DNA from: Anaerolineales bacterium
GTDB taxonomy: Bacteria > Chloroflexota > Anaerolineae > Anaerolineales > Villigracilaceae
DNA: 46,368 nt
NCBI GenBank assembly: GCA_020060235.1
Contig: JAGVAO010000150.1
Coordinates: 1-46,368 of the forward strand
Direction: 5' to 3'
Made by a program: the position numbers and the translations under genes. Under the pieces are notes generated by a model. It searched no databases, was not told the DNA's origin, and saw only the letters and a program-made list of their open reading frames with translations. Positions 1 through 9,471 of the stretch are shown in pieces (the first letter of the stretch is position 1; each line of letters begins with the position of its first letter).

Positions 1-1292
1 TGATCGAGGCCGGCCTGCGCGCCCGGGGCCTGACCGCCCAGCGCCTGTTCTACATCGCCGAGCGCGCCCTGCACCATTTCCAGCCGGGGGGTCAGCTCTT
101 TCCCGGTTTGGATGAACCTTTGCTTTTCCTGGAAGAAACCTTGCCGCTCCTGCCGGCCCCGGCCCGCCAGGTCATGCCGGTTGATGACTCGGTCTGGATC
201 GGCACGCATGTCCGCGATGGGCGCGATGTGCATTTCTCGTTTTCCAAAGGCTTCGACCCTTCCGTCCCCCCGCCCCCTCATGCCACAACCTTGATTCTCG
301 GTGAACCCGGCGCCGGCAAGACCACGCTGTTGCGCTGGGTCATGCTCCAGCGCCTGCTCCAGGGGCGAACCGTCATTTCCATTGACCCCGAAGGCGAGAA
401 CAACCGCCTGTGTGAAGCTGTCTGCGGGCGGGTTATTCCCGCCGGCGTTCCTGCAGATAAAGATACCTGCCTGATGCACCCGCTCCAGGCCAACGACCCG
501 GCGGAGATGCTGCTGGCGGTGCGCTTCCTGGTGGCTTCGCTGGCTGGTGAATCCGTTCTTTCGCCTGGAGTTCAGGCTGCCCTGCACGAAGCGGTCAAGC
601 GCAGATGGGAGAGAAGGCCCGGAGCGATGTCCATTGCCGACCTGGTCGAGACCCTGGGGATCGTCAATGCTGTCGATGCGGCTGTGCCGATGGCGCTGCT
701 GCGTCCCTACATGCGCGGCGGGCTATGGGAAGGCTTCTTCGACCGCCCCAACGCCCTGCTCTCCCCCGATTTCCCCGCCGGCGTGTGGTGGAACTTCGAC
801 CTTTCCTCCTTGCGCGAAGAAAATCGCGCCATCGTCCACTCGGTGCTGGCCTGGTTTTTGTACCATGCCGTCACGGTTGGGAAACGTTCGATGGATATTT
901 TCATCGACGAAGGCTGGCGCTTGCTGCGTTCCGGCCCCTTCGCCGACCTGCTCGACGAATTGGGTCGGCGCGCCCGCAAACGTGGGGTGGGCGTGACGCT
1001 CATCACCCACCTGCCCGCCGACCTGATGAAAAATCCCACATCCCTGTCCCTGGCGTCCACCGCCTTTATTGGCCGTCTATCGCCGGATGAAGCTTTTGCC
1101 TTCTTCCGCTCCCTGGGCGTGCCGGAGTCGGAAGCCCGTCGGAATGCCGAAACAGTCTCCCGGCTTCCCCCGCGCGTTTTCCTGGCTGCCCCCTCGGGAG
1201 GACGTGGAGCGCTCTTCCCGGTCATGGTCACCATCCCGCCGGTCTGGCTGGAGTTCTGGAAGAAACTTGGTGCAACGGGAGTCTTGCGATGA
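1..1292 (+). CDS. VirB4/TraC-like conjugation ATPase, 3' part (partial)
   Basis: The frame is open from base 3, so the gene enters from outside the window; a TTG at 108 is a possible but unlikely start. The visible ~429 residues hold a P-loop (GEPGAGKTT, about residue 100 of the visible part), then IDPEGE, and a Walker B stretch ending IFIDEGWRLL near residue 300, followed by a LITHLPADL sensor-like segment. This order is typical of the C-terminal motor domain of VirB4/TraC ATPases that energise type IV secretion or conjugative pilus systems at the inner face of the membrane. The stop overlaps the next start (ATGA), so the two ATPases are translationally coupled. The family assignment is good; whether the system moves DNA or protein cannot be told. 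Confidence 0.8.
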   Translation, partial: IEAGLRARGLTAQRLFYIAERALHHFQPGGQLFPGLDEPLLFLEETLPLLPAPARQVMPVDDSVWIGTHVRDGRDVHFSFSKGFDPSVPPPPHATTLILGEPGAGKTTLLRWVMLQRLLQGRTVISIDPEGENNRLCEAVCGRVIPAGVPADKDTCLMHPLQANDPAEMLLAVRFLVASLAGESVLSPGVQAALHEAVKRRWERRPGAMSIADLVETLGIVNAVDAAVPMALLRPYMRGGLWEGFFDRPNALLSPDFPAGVWWNFDLSSLREENRAIVHSVLAWFLYHAVTVGKRSMDIFIDEGWRLLRSGPFADLLDELGRRARKRGVGVTLITHLPADLMKNPTSLSLASTAFIGRLSPDEAFAFFRSLGVPESEARRNAETVSRLPPRVFLAAPSGGRGALFPVMVTIPPVWLEFWKKLGATGVLR

Positions 1293-3769
1293 GTGTCTAC
1301 CCCTGTCGCGTCTGCGGTCATGAAAATGCCGGTGAGGTCTGCGCCCTCTGTGACCGTCCCTGGCAGTCTTGGGAACTGCTCTTTGCCCCCATTCCCATCG
1401 AAGACCTGCGCAAGCAAGTGGCAGTCTGGGTCGGGCAATTGCCCCAGCCGGTTTCGCTGGAAATTGTTGCCCTGCGGACAGGAGTGCGCCTGCGTCTTCA
1501 TGCCCCTGAGACTATCCCTGTCCAGCCGGCCCTGGATGCCTTCGCCGCCATGACCAGCCACCAGATGCGCTGGCGCAAGGTGGAAATCACCGGGATGCCC
1601 GCTCCGGTGATTGGGCTGCGCTCGGAGGCGCATGTCCCAGTTCTGGCCCTGACCGGCCTGGACACCGACCCGCTGCTCGCCCTGGGTTCGCGTTTGCAGG
1701 CCCAGCAGATTGGGGAAGGGGAAGCCGCCCTGCAAATCTGGCTGCTTGGGCGCGACCCCGCATTGCAGGAAAGACTCTCGGCCCTGTCGGCTTACTCATA
1801 CGGCACCGAAGGCGGCGTCGAGAACGACAGCCCCAATCCCTGGGGCATCCGTTTGGGCCTGTTTCGTGGAATGCTCCTGGTCGGGATGGTTGTGGCTGGA
1901 GTCTCTGGCGGGGCCTGGTCTGCCGGCTGGCTGTCTTTCCTGGCTGGCCTGCTCGGCGTCCTGTCGGGCGGAGTGCTGGCCGTGGCGGCCATGCTGGGCA
2001 TCCTGGATTGGATGCGCTGGCGCTCAATCCCCAAGGATATTCTCTCGACCCGCATCCAGGAACCGCTCCTGAAAGCCGCCTTCAGCCTGTCCGGCGCAGC
2101 CTCCCTGGAACTGCTGGCCGGGAACGAGGAATGGCGCGCGATTGAAAAACCCTGGCCGGGAGTCAGGGCTTTGGCGCTCTCCCTGCCGGTCTCGGAAATT
2201 GCCGCCCTGGTTTCTCCGCCCCAGAAGGGCGAGGGCAGCGGCATCCTGGATCGCGCCGTGCGCCAGGATGTGCCATCTCCCCCGCCATCCCCGGCCTTGA
2301 CCGGCGCTGCCTTCAAGGTCGGCTGGAGCGCCGGGACAGGCGAGTCTCTCGGCATTGACCCGGACGGCCACGGCCTGGCCACCGGCGGCAGCCGCAGCGG
2401 CAAATCTTCGTTTGCCTATGCCCTGCTCAAACGCTTGCTCGAAAAAGGTGAGAACGCGCCCGGTATTTTCCTGGTGGACCCGCATGCTTCGCTCGCCGAT
2501 GGGTTTCTGGATGCGATCGCCCAACTGCCCGAAAAAGAACGCACCCATGCCATCCAGCGCCTGCGCATCATCACCCCGGAGACTCCCGATGTCGTGCCCT
2601 TGAACCTGCTGGCCATCCCGGATTTCACCTGGGCCGGCAATGCCATCGTCCAGATCGGGCGGCGCATCTGGGACGACTACTGGGGGCCGCGTATGCAGGC
2701 TGCTTTGTTGGGCCTGTTCAAGCTGGCGCATGCCTGGAATCTGTCCCATCCCAACAAACGCATGGGCCTGCTGCATGTGGTTTTTGTAGCCTACAACCCG
2801 GCCTGGCGCAAGGAAGCGATGGCCGAATTGGACCCGGCGGAGCGCGTCGGCACGATTGCCCTGGATGCCCTGCTTGGGCAGGTCGGTGGGAATGGCGGCA
2901 ACTGGGCTCAGGGTTGGATCACCGAAGTGGTCTCCCCGATCCTGTCCAAAGTGATGGCGCTGGAGTTGTCTCCCTGGCTGTTTGCTGCCATGCACCAGAG
3001 TCGCTTTGTCGACATGGAAAGCTGGGTCAGGGAGCGCGCCTGGGTGGTCTTGAAGCTGCCATCCGGCACGATGGGCCGCGAAGGATCGCGCCTGACCGCC
3101 GGCGTGGTCTACAACGTTTTCGATGCCGCCTTCCGCAAAGTCACCATGACCCATCCCATCCCTTTTTACTTCATCGTGGATGAAGCCCAGGAAGTGGGTT
3201 CCGGGATGCGCCTGGAATCGATGCTGGCGGAAGGCGCCAAGTTCGGGGCGCGCATGTTCGTGCTGGCGCAGTCGCTCTCCATGCTGCGCCAGATGGAAGG
3301 CATGGAATCCGTGGTGCAGGCCCTGCTGGCCAACACCTCCACCCAGGCGTTCTTCTCCCCCGACCCCGAAGACGCCGACCTGATCCGCGCCACCTTGAGT
3401 TCCACGGTCCGCTATGGCGCAACCACCCTCGACCTTCCTTCCCTGCACTGCTGGCTGCGGGCGCGCATGGGCGGGCAGTGGCAGCCCCCGACTTTTGCCC
3501 GGGTGGAACCGCTGGCCCGGGCCGATCACATCCGCGTCCAGGCCTTGATCCGGGCAGTGATCGAAGCCCACCCAAAGGATTATGTCCTGGCCGAAGACTG
3601 GCAGAAGCGCGGCGTGCGCGCGCTGTCCGACCTGCTGCCGCCTTCCAGCCGGGCGCTCCTGGACGCTGCCTTGAAGGAAAAGAGCGCCAGATCCGGCCAG
3701 CTGACCGCCGAACGGGAGCAGGCCTACGATGAAAGCCACCGACGGCTGGGTTTCAAAGGAAAGGAATAG
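1289..3769 (+). CDS. TraD/VirD4-like coupling ATPase with N-terminal zinc ribbon
   Basis: 826 aa. The N terminus carries a probable zinc ribbon (Cys6, Cys9, Cys18, Cys21). A hydrophobic hairpin at about residues 185-245 should anchor it in the membrane. The motor follows with Walker [10 protein letters not shown] (366-374) and Walker B FIVDEAQ (Asp631-Glu632), then LAQSLSML. This fits membrane-anchored FtsK/HerA-type coupling proteins that hand substrate to a type IV secretion channel. It overlaps the upstream VirB4-like gene by 4 bp and is followed after 6 bp by a small gene. The zinc ribbon ahead of the membrane hairpin is unusual for classical VirD4 and may contact DNA or a partner. Other HerA-like translocases remain possible. 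Confidence 0.75.
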   Translation: MSVYPCRVCGHENAGEVCALCDRPWQSWELLFAPIPIEDLRKQVAVWVGQLPQPVSLEIVALRTGVRLRLHAPETIPVQPALDAFAAMTSHQMRWRKVEITGMPAPVIGLRSEAHVPVLALTGLDTDPLLALGSRLQAQQIGEGEAALQIWLLGRDPALQERLSALSAYSYGTEGGVENDSPNPWGIRLGLFRGMLLVGMVVAGVSGGAWSAGWLSFLAGLLGVLSGGVLAVAAMLGILDWMRWRSIPKDILSTRIQEPLLKAAFSLSGAASLELLAGNEEWRAIEKPWPGVRALALSLPVSEIAALVSPPQKGEGSGILDRAVRQDVPSPPPSPALTGAAFKVGWSAGTGESLGIDPDGHGLATGGSRSGKSSFAYALLKRLLEKGENAPGIFLVDPHASLADGFLDAIAQLPEKERTHAIQRLRIITPETPDVVPLNLLAIPDFTWAGNAIVQIGRRIWDDYWGPRMQAALLGLFKLAHAWNLSHPNKRMGLLHVVFVAYNPAWRKEAMAELDPAERVGTIALDALLGQVGGNGGNWAQGWITEVVSPILSKVMALELSPWLFAAMHQSRFVDMESWVRERAWVVLKLPSGTMGREGSRLTAGVVYNVFDAAFRKVTMTHPIPFYFIVDEAQEVGSGMRLESMLAEGAKFGARMFVLAQSLSMLRQMEGMESVVQALLANTSTQAFFSPDPEDADLIRATLSSTVRYGATTLDLPSLHCWLRARMGGQWQPPTFARVEPLARADHIRVQALIRAVIEAHPKDYVLAEDWQKRGVRALSDLLPPSSRALLDAALKEKSARSGQLTAEREQAYDESHRRLGFKGKE

Positions 3770-3775
3770 TGTTTC

Positions 3776-4054
3776 ATGTCTGTTTTGTTGTGCATCGAAC
3801 GCAGGGCAAGTGAACCGGGCACGCTGCCTCCAATCCCCGCTGGCGCCTATGTGGGTTACTTTGACGCCGCCGGGCGTCGCCTGGTCTTTGTCCAACCGGC
3901 AAGTGGTGGCCTGGCCTGGCTGTACCTGTCCGAGGATTGGAGCAAGGCTTTTGTCATGCGGGATGGATTATTGCCGCGCGAAATTGTCCTGTCCAGTCCG
4001 GAAGCAGCCTGGGCGATGGCCTGCTGGCGGGCGGCCAGGTTGGGCCGGCAATGA
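3776..4054 (+). CDS. Small hypothetical protein (92 aa) in secretion-type cluster
   Basis: Not recognised. The 92-aa product has no clear signal peptide or membrane segment. It is fairly rich in Ala, Trp and Leu, with a strand-like middle ([15 protein letters not shown]) and a C-terminal amphipathic helix-like part ([14 protein letters not shown]). The ATG lies 7 bp after the coupling ATPase stop, with a purine-rich AAAGGAA stretch before it. Its stop overlaps the start of the next 33-aa gene (ATGA). Position in an unbroken run of overlapping genes supports it being real and co-translated with the ATPases. Confidence 0.6.
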   Translation: MSVLLCIERRASEPGTLPPIPAGAYVGYFDAAGRRLVFVQPASGGLAWLYLSEDWSKAFVMRDGLLPREIVLSSPEAAWAMACWRAARLGRQ

Positions 4055-4152
4055 ATCGCTACACTGTCTTCTGGTTGGCGCTGGGAATTTCTGTCGCCCT
4101 GATTCTGGCCTGGCCGTTCATCCTTTTGATTATCAGGGATCTTATTCCATGA
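4051..4152 (+). CDS. 33-aa single-pass membrane microprotein
   Basis: ATG at 4051 overlaps the stop of the preceding gene (ATGA), and its own TGA overlaps the ATG of the following gene at 4149 (again ATGA). The product is almost entirely one hydrophobic helix (about residues 6-28, [20 protein letters not shown]) with short polar ends (MNRYT, RDLIP). No family is recognised. Double ATGA coupling on both sides is hard to explain by chance and argues for translation, perhaps as a small membrane subunit of the apparatus. Confidence 0.55.
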   Translation: MNRYTVFWLALGISVALILAWPFILLIIRDLIP

Positions 4153-6500
4153 GAAAACAAGCATTCTCCATTTTTGCATTGACCGGCCTGTTTATCCTGG
4201 GCGGAGTCGGCTGGCTGTCGTTTGGCTACCAGTTGCCATTGGGCGAGAGTCCTTGGTCGCTTTTCCTGTCCATCCTGGTTTTGAGCCTGACCGGGCTGGG
4301 GCTGGGTTTCCTGCGCATCCTGGCGCGCCGACATGGTTTTGCCCGTCAGGGATTGGTGCTTTCCGTGGCTTTGGCCATCGGGATGTTATGGGCCCTGCCC
4401 AACCTGGTGGCGCCATGCAGCCCGCCGGTGGCGGCGGTGAGCGCCGGCGGCGTCAATTGTGATCAGTGCTGCACCTGGTGGGTACCTGCCCCGTGTTCCC
4501 TGTGCAGTCAGGCAGACTACAACGCCGGCAAGTGTCTGGGTTGTTGCCTGCGGTATGAGGCTTGCAACTGCGAAACGCCTGAGCCGGATCCGGATACGCC
4601 CACGCCATTGCCGCCAACCAGAACACCCACCTCAACCCCGACACGGACGCCAACGGTTACGCCGACGTTTACGCCAACCTTTACGTTGACGCCTACCAAA
4701 ACATCCACACCGACCTTTACCTCAACGCCCACCCAAACTTCTACGCCAACCTTCACTGCGACACCCACTTTCACGCCCACCCCAACCAATACGGCCACGC
4801 CCACCCCCACGCCGCTCCCACCGACTGTTTCCGGGACGCTTTCCTGTTCGCGCTGGGGCCGGGATGGCTGGTGTATGGGTGGAGCGCAGTTGGTCTTGAG
4901 CGCCTCCGACCCGCAAGGATTTCCCCTCGTCATTTTCGGGCATGCCGGGAATGTGCCCATTTCCTGCGGGGCTTCCTGCATTGTGAACCTGCCGGAAGGG
5001 AGTGGCATGGCTGAGTTTACCGTGACATCGTCTTCGGGACGTACGGACTCTGGCAGTCTGCCCTGGAAATATGATGCCTCGCTTCCAAAGGCCGTGGTGC
5101 AAAAAAATGGAATTGTTGGCGTAGGTGGCTGGTATGTTTCAGCCGCGAATGTTTCCGGGATGGGAAGCGATGCCGTTTCCGGGGTGGCGGCGGTCGAGGT
5201 CAGCATAAACAGCGGCGCATGGCAGCCGGCCACCGTTTCTCTTCCAGATGGTATTTTCCAGGTACAGGCCAGGGTGATTGACCTGGCTGGCTGGAGCGCC
5301 CTGTCTCCTGTTCAAACGGTGCGAGTGGATACCACCCAGCCTGGCCTGACCATGACAGCATCAGGCACAAAAGGCGGCGGGGATTACTTCCGCTCGGCCG
5401 TGACGGTTTCCCTTGTGGCGGAAGATGCCGGCTCCGGGGTGGCGCTGGTGGAATATCGGCTGGACGGCCGGGATTGGGTGGTCGGAAGCACAGTCTCCAT
5501 CACGGCAAATGGTGCTCATGGCCTTGAAGGGCGTGTGACTGACCAAGCCGGCAATGTATCCCTGCGCGTGATGGCGGTGCACATCGATACCATCCCGCCA
5601 GTAGCCACCTTCATGATGCCCGCGCCAGGCTCAACCACGCCGGGCAGGGGCGTTGTTGGCCTGGGCGGGAAGGTATCCGATGTCGGTTCGGGCGTCGCCG
5701 GAGTGGAACTTTCTCTCGACAACGGCAAGACCTGGCAGGCGCTGACTCTTGTCAACGAGATTTGGCGCTATTACTGGTACACCCCAACACTTCCGAATGG
5801 TTCCTACCCTGTGGTTGTTCGCGCCAGGGACATCGCCGGCAATGTACAGTCGCCCGGAACCGCTGCGATCATTCTCGTCGCCAATCATCCCCCATTGGTG
5901 GATGTACAGGAACGTTGGCATATCTGGGAGTCTGGGTCGGTTTCCGTGCGGGAGAACGGCGATGTTCCGGTGGATGGCGTACGCGTTACCATCCGCGATC
6001 CCTTGGGGCGCTGGCCGGCTGTGGTGCAGGAATATTCGTCGCGTAATCTGCCGGGGAGTATTGCCTGGAACCGCAGGTTTGGAGACGGCACGCTTGCGCC
6101 ATCTGGCGAATATGAAGTGGTGGTGGAAGCCTGGGATGGTTATGGTAATGAGGCGTCTGATAAGGGCGTGATTGTTATCCCCTTTGTGGCAGGCGCAACG
6201 GTAACAACAACGCCTGTCGTACCGCCATCCCCAAGCCCGACCGTGGCTAATAAAACATCTACACCAACAAAGGTGGTTACGCCCACCCAGATTGTAATGC
6301 CAACGACCGTACCAACCACTCAGCCCACCTTGGAGCCTGTGCTGGAACAGCCTGACAAATCACTTTCGTTCTGGCCGGTGGTGGGATTGTTGGGGATGAT
6401 GCTGGCTTTGGCTTCCGCTGCTGTTGCGGATGGCCGGCCGCGCGCTTTGGCGTGCATGAAAGAAACATTCAATCAAATCATGAAAAATCAAGGAGAATAA
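4149..6500 (+). CDS. Cys-rich, Thr/Pro-stalked multi-domain surface membrane protein
   Basis: 783 aa from ATG 4149; an upstream in-frame extension would run inside three other genes and is rejected. Order: three N-terminal membrane segments (about 5-26, 36-57, 68-86); a cysteine cluster with 11 Cys between residues 90 and 141; a Thr/Pro stalk at 142-226; several Ig/OmpL47-like beta modules with recurring IDT.PP and D.GSGVA..E patterns; a second Thr/Pro/Val stalk near residues 690-735; a C-terminal membrane segment (about 741-761) with a short basic tail. This suggests a protein tethered at both ends that displays beta domains outside the cell. Start coupling (ATGA) to the ATPase cluster suggests it is the exposed or adhesive part of that machine. 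The exact function is unknown. Confidence 0.75.
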   Translation: MRKQAFSIFALTGLFILGGVGWLSFGYQLPLGESPWSLFLSILVLSLTGLGLGFLRILARRHGFARQGLVLSVALAIGMLWALPNLVAPCSPPVAAVSAGGVNCDQCCTWWVPAPCSLCSQADYNAGKCLGCCLRYEACNCETPEPDPDTPTPLPPTRTPTSTPTRTPTVTPTFTPTFTLTPTKTSTPTFTSTPTQTSTPTFTATPTFTPTPTNTATPTPTPLPPTVSGTLSCSRWGRDGWCMGGAQLVLSASDPQGFPLVIFGHAGNVPISCGASCIVNLPEGSGMAEFTVTSSSGRTDSGSLPWKYDASLPKAVVQKNGIVGVGGWYVSAANVSGMGSDAVSGVAAVEVSINSGAWQPATVSLPDGIFQVQARVIDLAGWSALSPVQTVRVDTTQPGLTMTASGTKGGGDYFRSAVTVSLVAEDAGSGVALVEYRLDGRDWVVGSTVSITANGAHGLEGRVTDQAGNVSLRVMAVHIDTIPPVATFMMPAPGSTTPGRGVVGLGGKVSDVGSGVAGVELSLDNGKTWQALTLVNEIWRYYWYTPTLPNGSYPVVVRARDIAGNVQSPGTAAIILVANHPPLVDVQERWHIWESGSVSVRENGDVPVDGVRVTIRDPLGRWPAVVQEYSSRNLPGSIAWNRRFGDGTLAPSGEYEVVVEAWDGYGNEASDKGVIVIPFVAGATVTTTPVVPPSPSPTVANKTSTPTKVVTPTQIVMPTTVPTTQPTLEPVLEQPDKSLSFWPVVGLLGMMLALASAAVADGRPRALACMKETFNQIMKNQGE
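4590..4825 (+). repeat. Low-complexity Thr/Pro codon repeat
   Basis: A run of imperfect 6-nt units alternating ACN and CCN-type codons, with Phe/Ser/Lys substitutions, encoding the first stalk of the surface protein. Codon choice varies from unit to unit, so the protein repeat is maintained while the DNA repeat is imperfect. Such a tract is prone to length change by recombination or slippage. Confidence 0.75.
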
Positions 6501-6504
6501 GGAA

Positions 6505-7050
6505 ATGGATGCTGTATTTGCGATACTCGTTTTGGGCGCGGTAATTTTCTTCGGCGCGCTGATCAGCGCCGGCAATGAACGCCAGCGTAAGGCCATTGAT
6601 GGAATTCGGGAACAGACTGCGCAATGGGCGATGCAGGATTTGCGGTTGAAGCGTGAGAAACTGGCGCGGGAAGTGAAGGTGGGTGACCCAGTGGCCTGGC
6701 TAAATCAGATTGCTGCCAAAGTCTATGGCGAAAACCTTGATTTGTCAGTGAGCGAATCATTCAACAATCCACAGGTACTGGTTTGTATTTCAAAAGACGG
6801 GAAAAAACTGGCATTTTCTCCTGTCTCACCGGGAGAAATTCGCAGGATGCATCGTGGTCATAAAAACAAACTGATGCGAATGGGAAATACAAATCCATTG
6901 TGGGCATTACCTAAAAAGACGATTCACAATGAAGTGTCGATCTTAAACTCCGGGTTATATTTCGATTTGGAATTATCAATAGTATGGGAATCCCAAGCTG
7001 GTTTTCCGGGCGATTCACTGGAACGTCTTTGGATCTATGAAATCAGTTAG
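6505..7050 (+). CDS. Membrane-anchored hypothetical protein (181 aa)
   Basis: Starts 4 bp after the stalked protein stop, with a strong AAGGAGAATAAGGAA ribosome-binding region. One N-terminal membrane segment (about residues 4-22) is followed by a charged, coiled-coil-like helix (about 25-55) and a soluble mixed domain. No family recognised. It is the last gene of the secretion-type run; A/T-richer codons in its 3' half differ from the GC-rich upstream genes. A long hairpin directly follows. Confidence 0.6.
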   Translation: MDAVFAILVLGAVIFFGALISAGNERQRKAIDGIREQTAQWAMQDLRLKREKLAREVKVGDPVAWLNQIAAKVYGENLDLSVSESFNNPQVLVCISKDGKKLAFSPVSPGEIRRMHRGHKNKLMRMGNTNPLWALPKKTIHNEVSILNSGLYFDLELSIVWESQAGFPGDSLERLWIYEIS

Positions 7051-7057
7051 GTTGTTG

Positions 7058-7098
7058 ATCCAAGAGAGCGCCTTTAACAAGATGGCGCTCTCTTGGAT
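7058..7098. terminator. 15-bp perfect inverted repeat, probable transcript end
   Basis: Arms 7058-7072 and 7084-7098 are perfectly complementary (15 bp), with an 11-nt loop. It begins 7 bp after the stop of the 181-aa gene. There is no U-tract after the stem, so a classical intrinsic terminator is not certain; RNA stabilisation is an alternative. The following stretch to 7286 shows no convincing gene. Confidence 0.5.
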
Positions 7099-7286
7099 GC
7101 CTGATAACCAGTTGTGCAACACATTGCATCGGTCAGATTGCCCCCATTCAGATGTATCCAAGGCTGGCTCATATCCATCGATTACACCATTTACCATTGT
7201 GGCTGATTCTACAGGCCTGCGAATGCGCCAAATATAAGTGAATCATCGGAAAAAATTACGTACGTTCAGCGGGATCAATATCATTT

Positions 7287-7613
7287 TTAAGTTTTGGCAA
7301 AGCGTTGGTTCTGAATTAACAGCAGCTTTTCTCTCAGCAGTTCCACGCTAGGATTGCCCTTCATCCCTTGCGGCGTGACATACACCCGGCAACTCAGTGA
7401 ATAAGATTCGCGTTGCTCATCCCACAAATCCACACCGTTTACGCGGAAGGAAGGCGAACCAAGAAAATGTTTCTCGGCCGCGTCAGCATCGTCGAGCACC
7501 TTAACCAGATCCACCGGAGCATCTATTCCTCCAACGCTCAAGGCAGCTTTTAGATTTTCCAGCCCGGATTGCCATGATGGGCAGCCATCAAAGTAAAGCA
7601 GCTCAATTTTCAT
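7287..7613 (-). CDS. Small thioredoxin-fold protein, single-Cys CPxW type
   Basis: 108 aa. The N terminus reads as a beta strand followed by FDGCPSW, the pattern of small thioredoxin-like proteins in which the second CxxC cysteine is replaced by Trp. A later FLGSPSFRVNG segment supplies the cis-Pro-type loop of the fold. A second Cys lies at SLSCRVY. It starts 1 bp after the stop of the Grx-TrxR fusion gene, so the two form an operon, and it may be a redox partner or substrate of that reductase. Only one active-site Cys suggests a monothiol or binding role. Confidence 0.65.
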   Translation of the reverse strand: MKIELLYFDGCPSWQSGLENLKAALSVGGIDAPVDLVKVLDDADAAEKHFLGSPSFRVNGVDLWDEQRESYSLSCRVYVTPQGMKGNPSVELLREKLLLIQNQRFAKT

Positions 7614-7614
7614 T

Positions 7615-8814
7615 TTATTTTCCTGAGAGATATTGCCGAATCATAAGCGCCGCAGTTGCCCCTTCCCCCGCCGCCGAGGCCGCCTGTTTGGTAGAGCCAG
7701 CGCGCACGTCGCCCGCCGCAAACAAGCCAGGAATTGAAGTCATGAGGGTCTTGTCCGTGACCACCGAACCCCACTGGTCAAGGTCTGCTTTGCCTTTGGC
7801 CAAATCGCTGTTAGGGGAAAAACCGATAAACACAAACACACCATCGTAATGCCACTCTTTTTGGTCGCCAGTGGCGCGGTCTTCCACAATCACGGCATCC
7901 AATTGGTTTTTCTTAACACGCATCTCCTTCACAGCATGGTTGACCGTGACCGACATATTCTCTTTCTCTGCTACTTTGTCTTGCAATATCTTGCTGGCTT
8001 TCACCTGCGGCAGGAATTCGACAATATCCACCTGGCTGGCAAACCTGGTCAGAAACAGACCTTCCTCGAAGCCGCTATTGCCGCCGCCCACTACCAGCAC
8101 TTTCTTTCCTTTGTAAAACGCCCCATCGCAGGTGGCGCAGAAATGGACATTCGCACCAACCAAATCATCCTCGCCTGGGATTCCCAGGCGGCGATAGTGT
8201 GCGCCGGTTGCGAGCAATACCGCTTTCGCGCCATATTCCGAACCATCGGCGGTGCGCACACACAAGTATTGCCCATCCTGGTTAATATCTGTCACATCCT
8301 GCGCCTGCAAAATCTCCGCTCCGAATTTTTGCGCCTGGCGGGTCAGCCTCGCTGCAAATTCTGCGCCGGGAATACCTTCATCGAATCCGGGGAAATTATC
8401 CAGTGTTTGAGTGATTCCCGCCTGCCCGCCCAGTCCGGCTTTTTCGATAACCAGCGTTTCCACACCTTCGCGTGCCAGGTAAAGCGCCGCGGTTAACCCG
8501 GTCGGGCCGCTGCCAATGATGATGGCATCGTAAAACGTCCGCTTGGCGCGGGTATTCATTCCCAGTTTCTCAGCCAACTGCGCATTGGATGGTTCTACCA
8601 GTATGCCGCCATCTGGAAAAACAATGGTCGGGATACTACGAAAGCCCTTGTTGACCATTTCCACAAATGCCATAGAGTCGGCATCCTGGTCAATGTCCAC
8701 ATAGTTATACTGCACACGTTGTTCGCCAAAAAACTGCTTCGAGCGCTTGCAATCTGGGCACCAGCCGGTGCCATACAGGGTGATAATTTCAGGGGTCAGC
8801 CGAGGGTCGCTCAT
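7615..8814 (-). CDS. Glutaredoxin-thioredoxin reductase fusion
   Basis: 399 aa. Residues 1-85 form a glutaredoxin-like domain with CPDC (Cys19-Cys22). Residues from about 95 are a low-molecular-weight thioredoxin reductase: FAD site GSGPTG (101-106), redox pair CATC (226-229), NADPH site GGGNSG (243-248) and a C-terminal GLFAAGDVR FAD segment. NADPH electrons would pass through FAD to CATC and then probably to the fused CPDC domain, making a self-contained disulfide reductase in the cytoplasm. Typical TrxR is ~310 aa, so the extra length is the fused domain. It is co-transcribed with a thioredoxin-like protein. Confidence 0.9.
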   Translation of the reverse strand: MSDPRLTPEIITLYGTGWCPDCKRSKQFFGEQRVQYNYVDIDQDADSMAFVEMVNKGFRSIPTIVFPDGGILVEPSNAQLAEKLGMNTRAKRTFYDAIIIGSGPTGLTAALYLAREGVETLVIEKAGLGGQAGITQTLDNFPGFDEGIPGAEFAARLTRQAQKFGAEILQAQDVTDINQDGQYLCVRTADGSEYGAKAVLLATGAHYRRLGIPGEDDLVGANVHFCATCDGAFYKGKKVLVVGGGNSGFEEGLFLTRFASQVDIVEFLPQVKASKILQDKVAEKENMSVTVNHAVKEMRVKKNQLDAVIVEDRATGDQKEWHYDGVFVFIGFSPNSDLAKGKADLDQWGSVVTDKTLMTSIPGLFAAGDVRAGSTKQAASAAGEGATAALMIRQYLSGK

Positions 8815-8843
8815 CGGATAAATCCTTTCAAGGAAAGTCTTTT

Positions 8844-8871
8844 GGGCAGCACGTCATCAGACGTGCTGCCC
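8844..8871. terminator. 12-bp perfect hairpin between co-directional genes
   Basis: Arms 8844-8855 and 8860-8871 match perfectly around a 4-nt loop. It lies in the 81-bp gap between the membrane protein gene (8896-9339) and the Grx-TrxR gene, both on the minus strand. No clear U-run follows on either strand, so it may be a weak terminator or a processing/stability element. Confidence 0.45.
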
Positions 8872-8895
8872 GTTAAAGGAAGGAGAAGTGCAAGT

Positions 8896-9339
8896 TTAGT
8901 TCATTTTACGGTACATCGGCAGGAAGGAGAGTGAAATCCCCAGCCCAAAAATGATGTGACCCATCAGGCTGTACCACTGCATCTCGCCAATCATAAACAC
9001 CATCTGCGGCATTCCGAGCAGGACGGGCATCAAAATCAGTGCGCCCAAGATCCACCAAGCAACACCATAAACCATCCCTGCCACAAATGCCGCGCCCCAA
9101 TTTTTCGGCAGAAAAGGCCCGAAAAAGCCGTACATTGCGCCAGTGACAATGCTAATGACCATGTGGACGCCAAACCCAACCACAGCATCCTCCACACGCA
9201 CCAGCATTCCGACCATTGGCAACATTCCCATCATGCCCATCATCATTCCAAATGGGATGCCGCCGATGATGCCCGCAATTGCGCCCAGCCCAACCGCGCG
9301 CAGGTTCAACTTACTGAGTGAAAAACTTGTTGTAGCCAT
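8896..9339 (-). CDS. Small polytopic membrane protein (147 aa)
   Basis: Four hydrophobic segments (about residues 15-45, 52-75, 84-108, 117-138) rich in Gly and Met (GMMMGMMGM) make this an integral membrane protein. No family is recognised. A GGAGATAAA-type ribosome-binding site precedes the ATG. It is divergent from the DUF3179 lipoprotein gene across 132 bp that should hold both promoters, and upstream of the Grx-TrxR genes on the same strand. Confidence 0.65.
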   Translation of the reverse strand: MATTSFSLSKLNLRAVGLGAIAGIIGGIPFGMMMGMMGMLPMVGMLVRVEDAVVGFGVHMVISIVTGAMYGFFGPFLPKNWGAAFVAGMVYGVAWWILGALILMPVLLGMPQMVFMIGEMQWYSLMGHIIFGLGISLSFLPMYRKMN

Positions 9340-9471
9340 TTTATCTCCTTTGGGTAAAAAAACGTTGTCTTACTGATTAGGATACCCAGAGCCGCCAGAT
9401 TCTTACCAGGCCAACCTTGCAGTAATAAAAAGTGGACAAAAGACATCTGGATTCTCAAAGGAGACTGAATC

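Noticed and set aside
2024-3895. A 623-aa open frame on the minus strand over the coupling ATPase
   Set aside because: It is antisense to a gene with intact ATPase motifs; its product is rich in His, Gln, Gly and Ala without motifs, a GC-bias shadow.
4590-4825. Regular repeat suspected to be a CRISPR or satellite array
   Set aside because: The repeat is codon-based (Thr/Pro) inside a coding frame, with no spacers or exact units.
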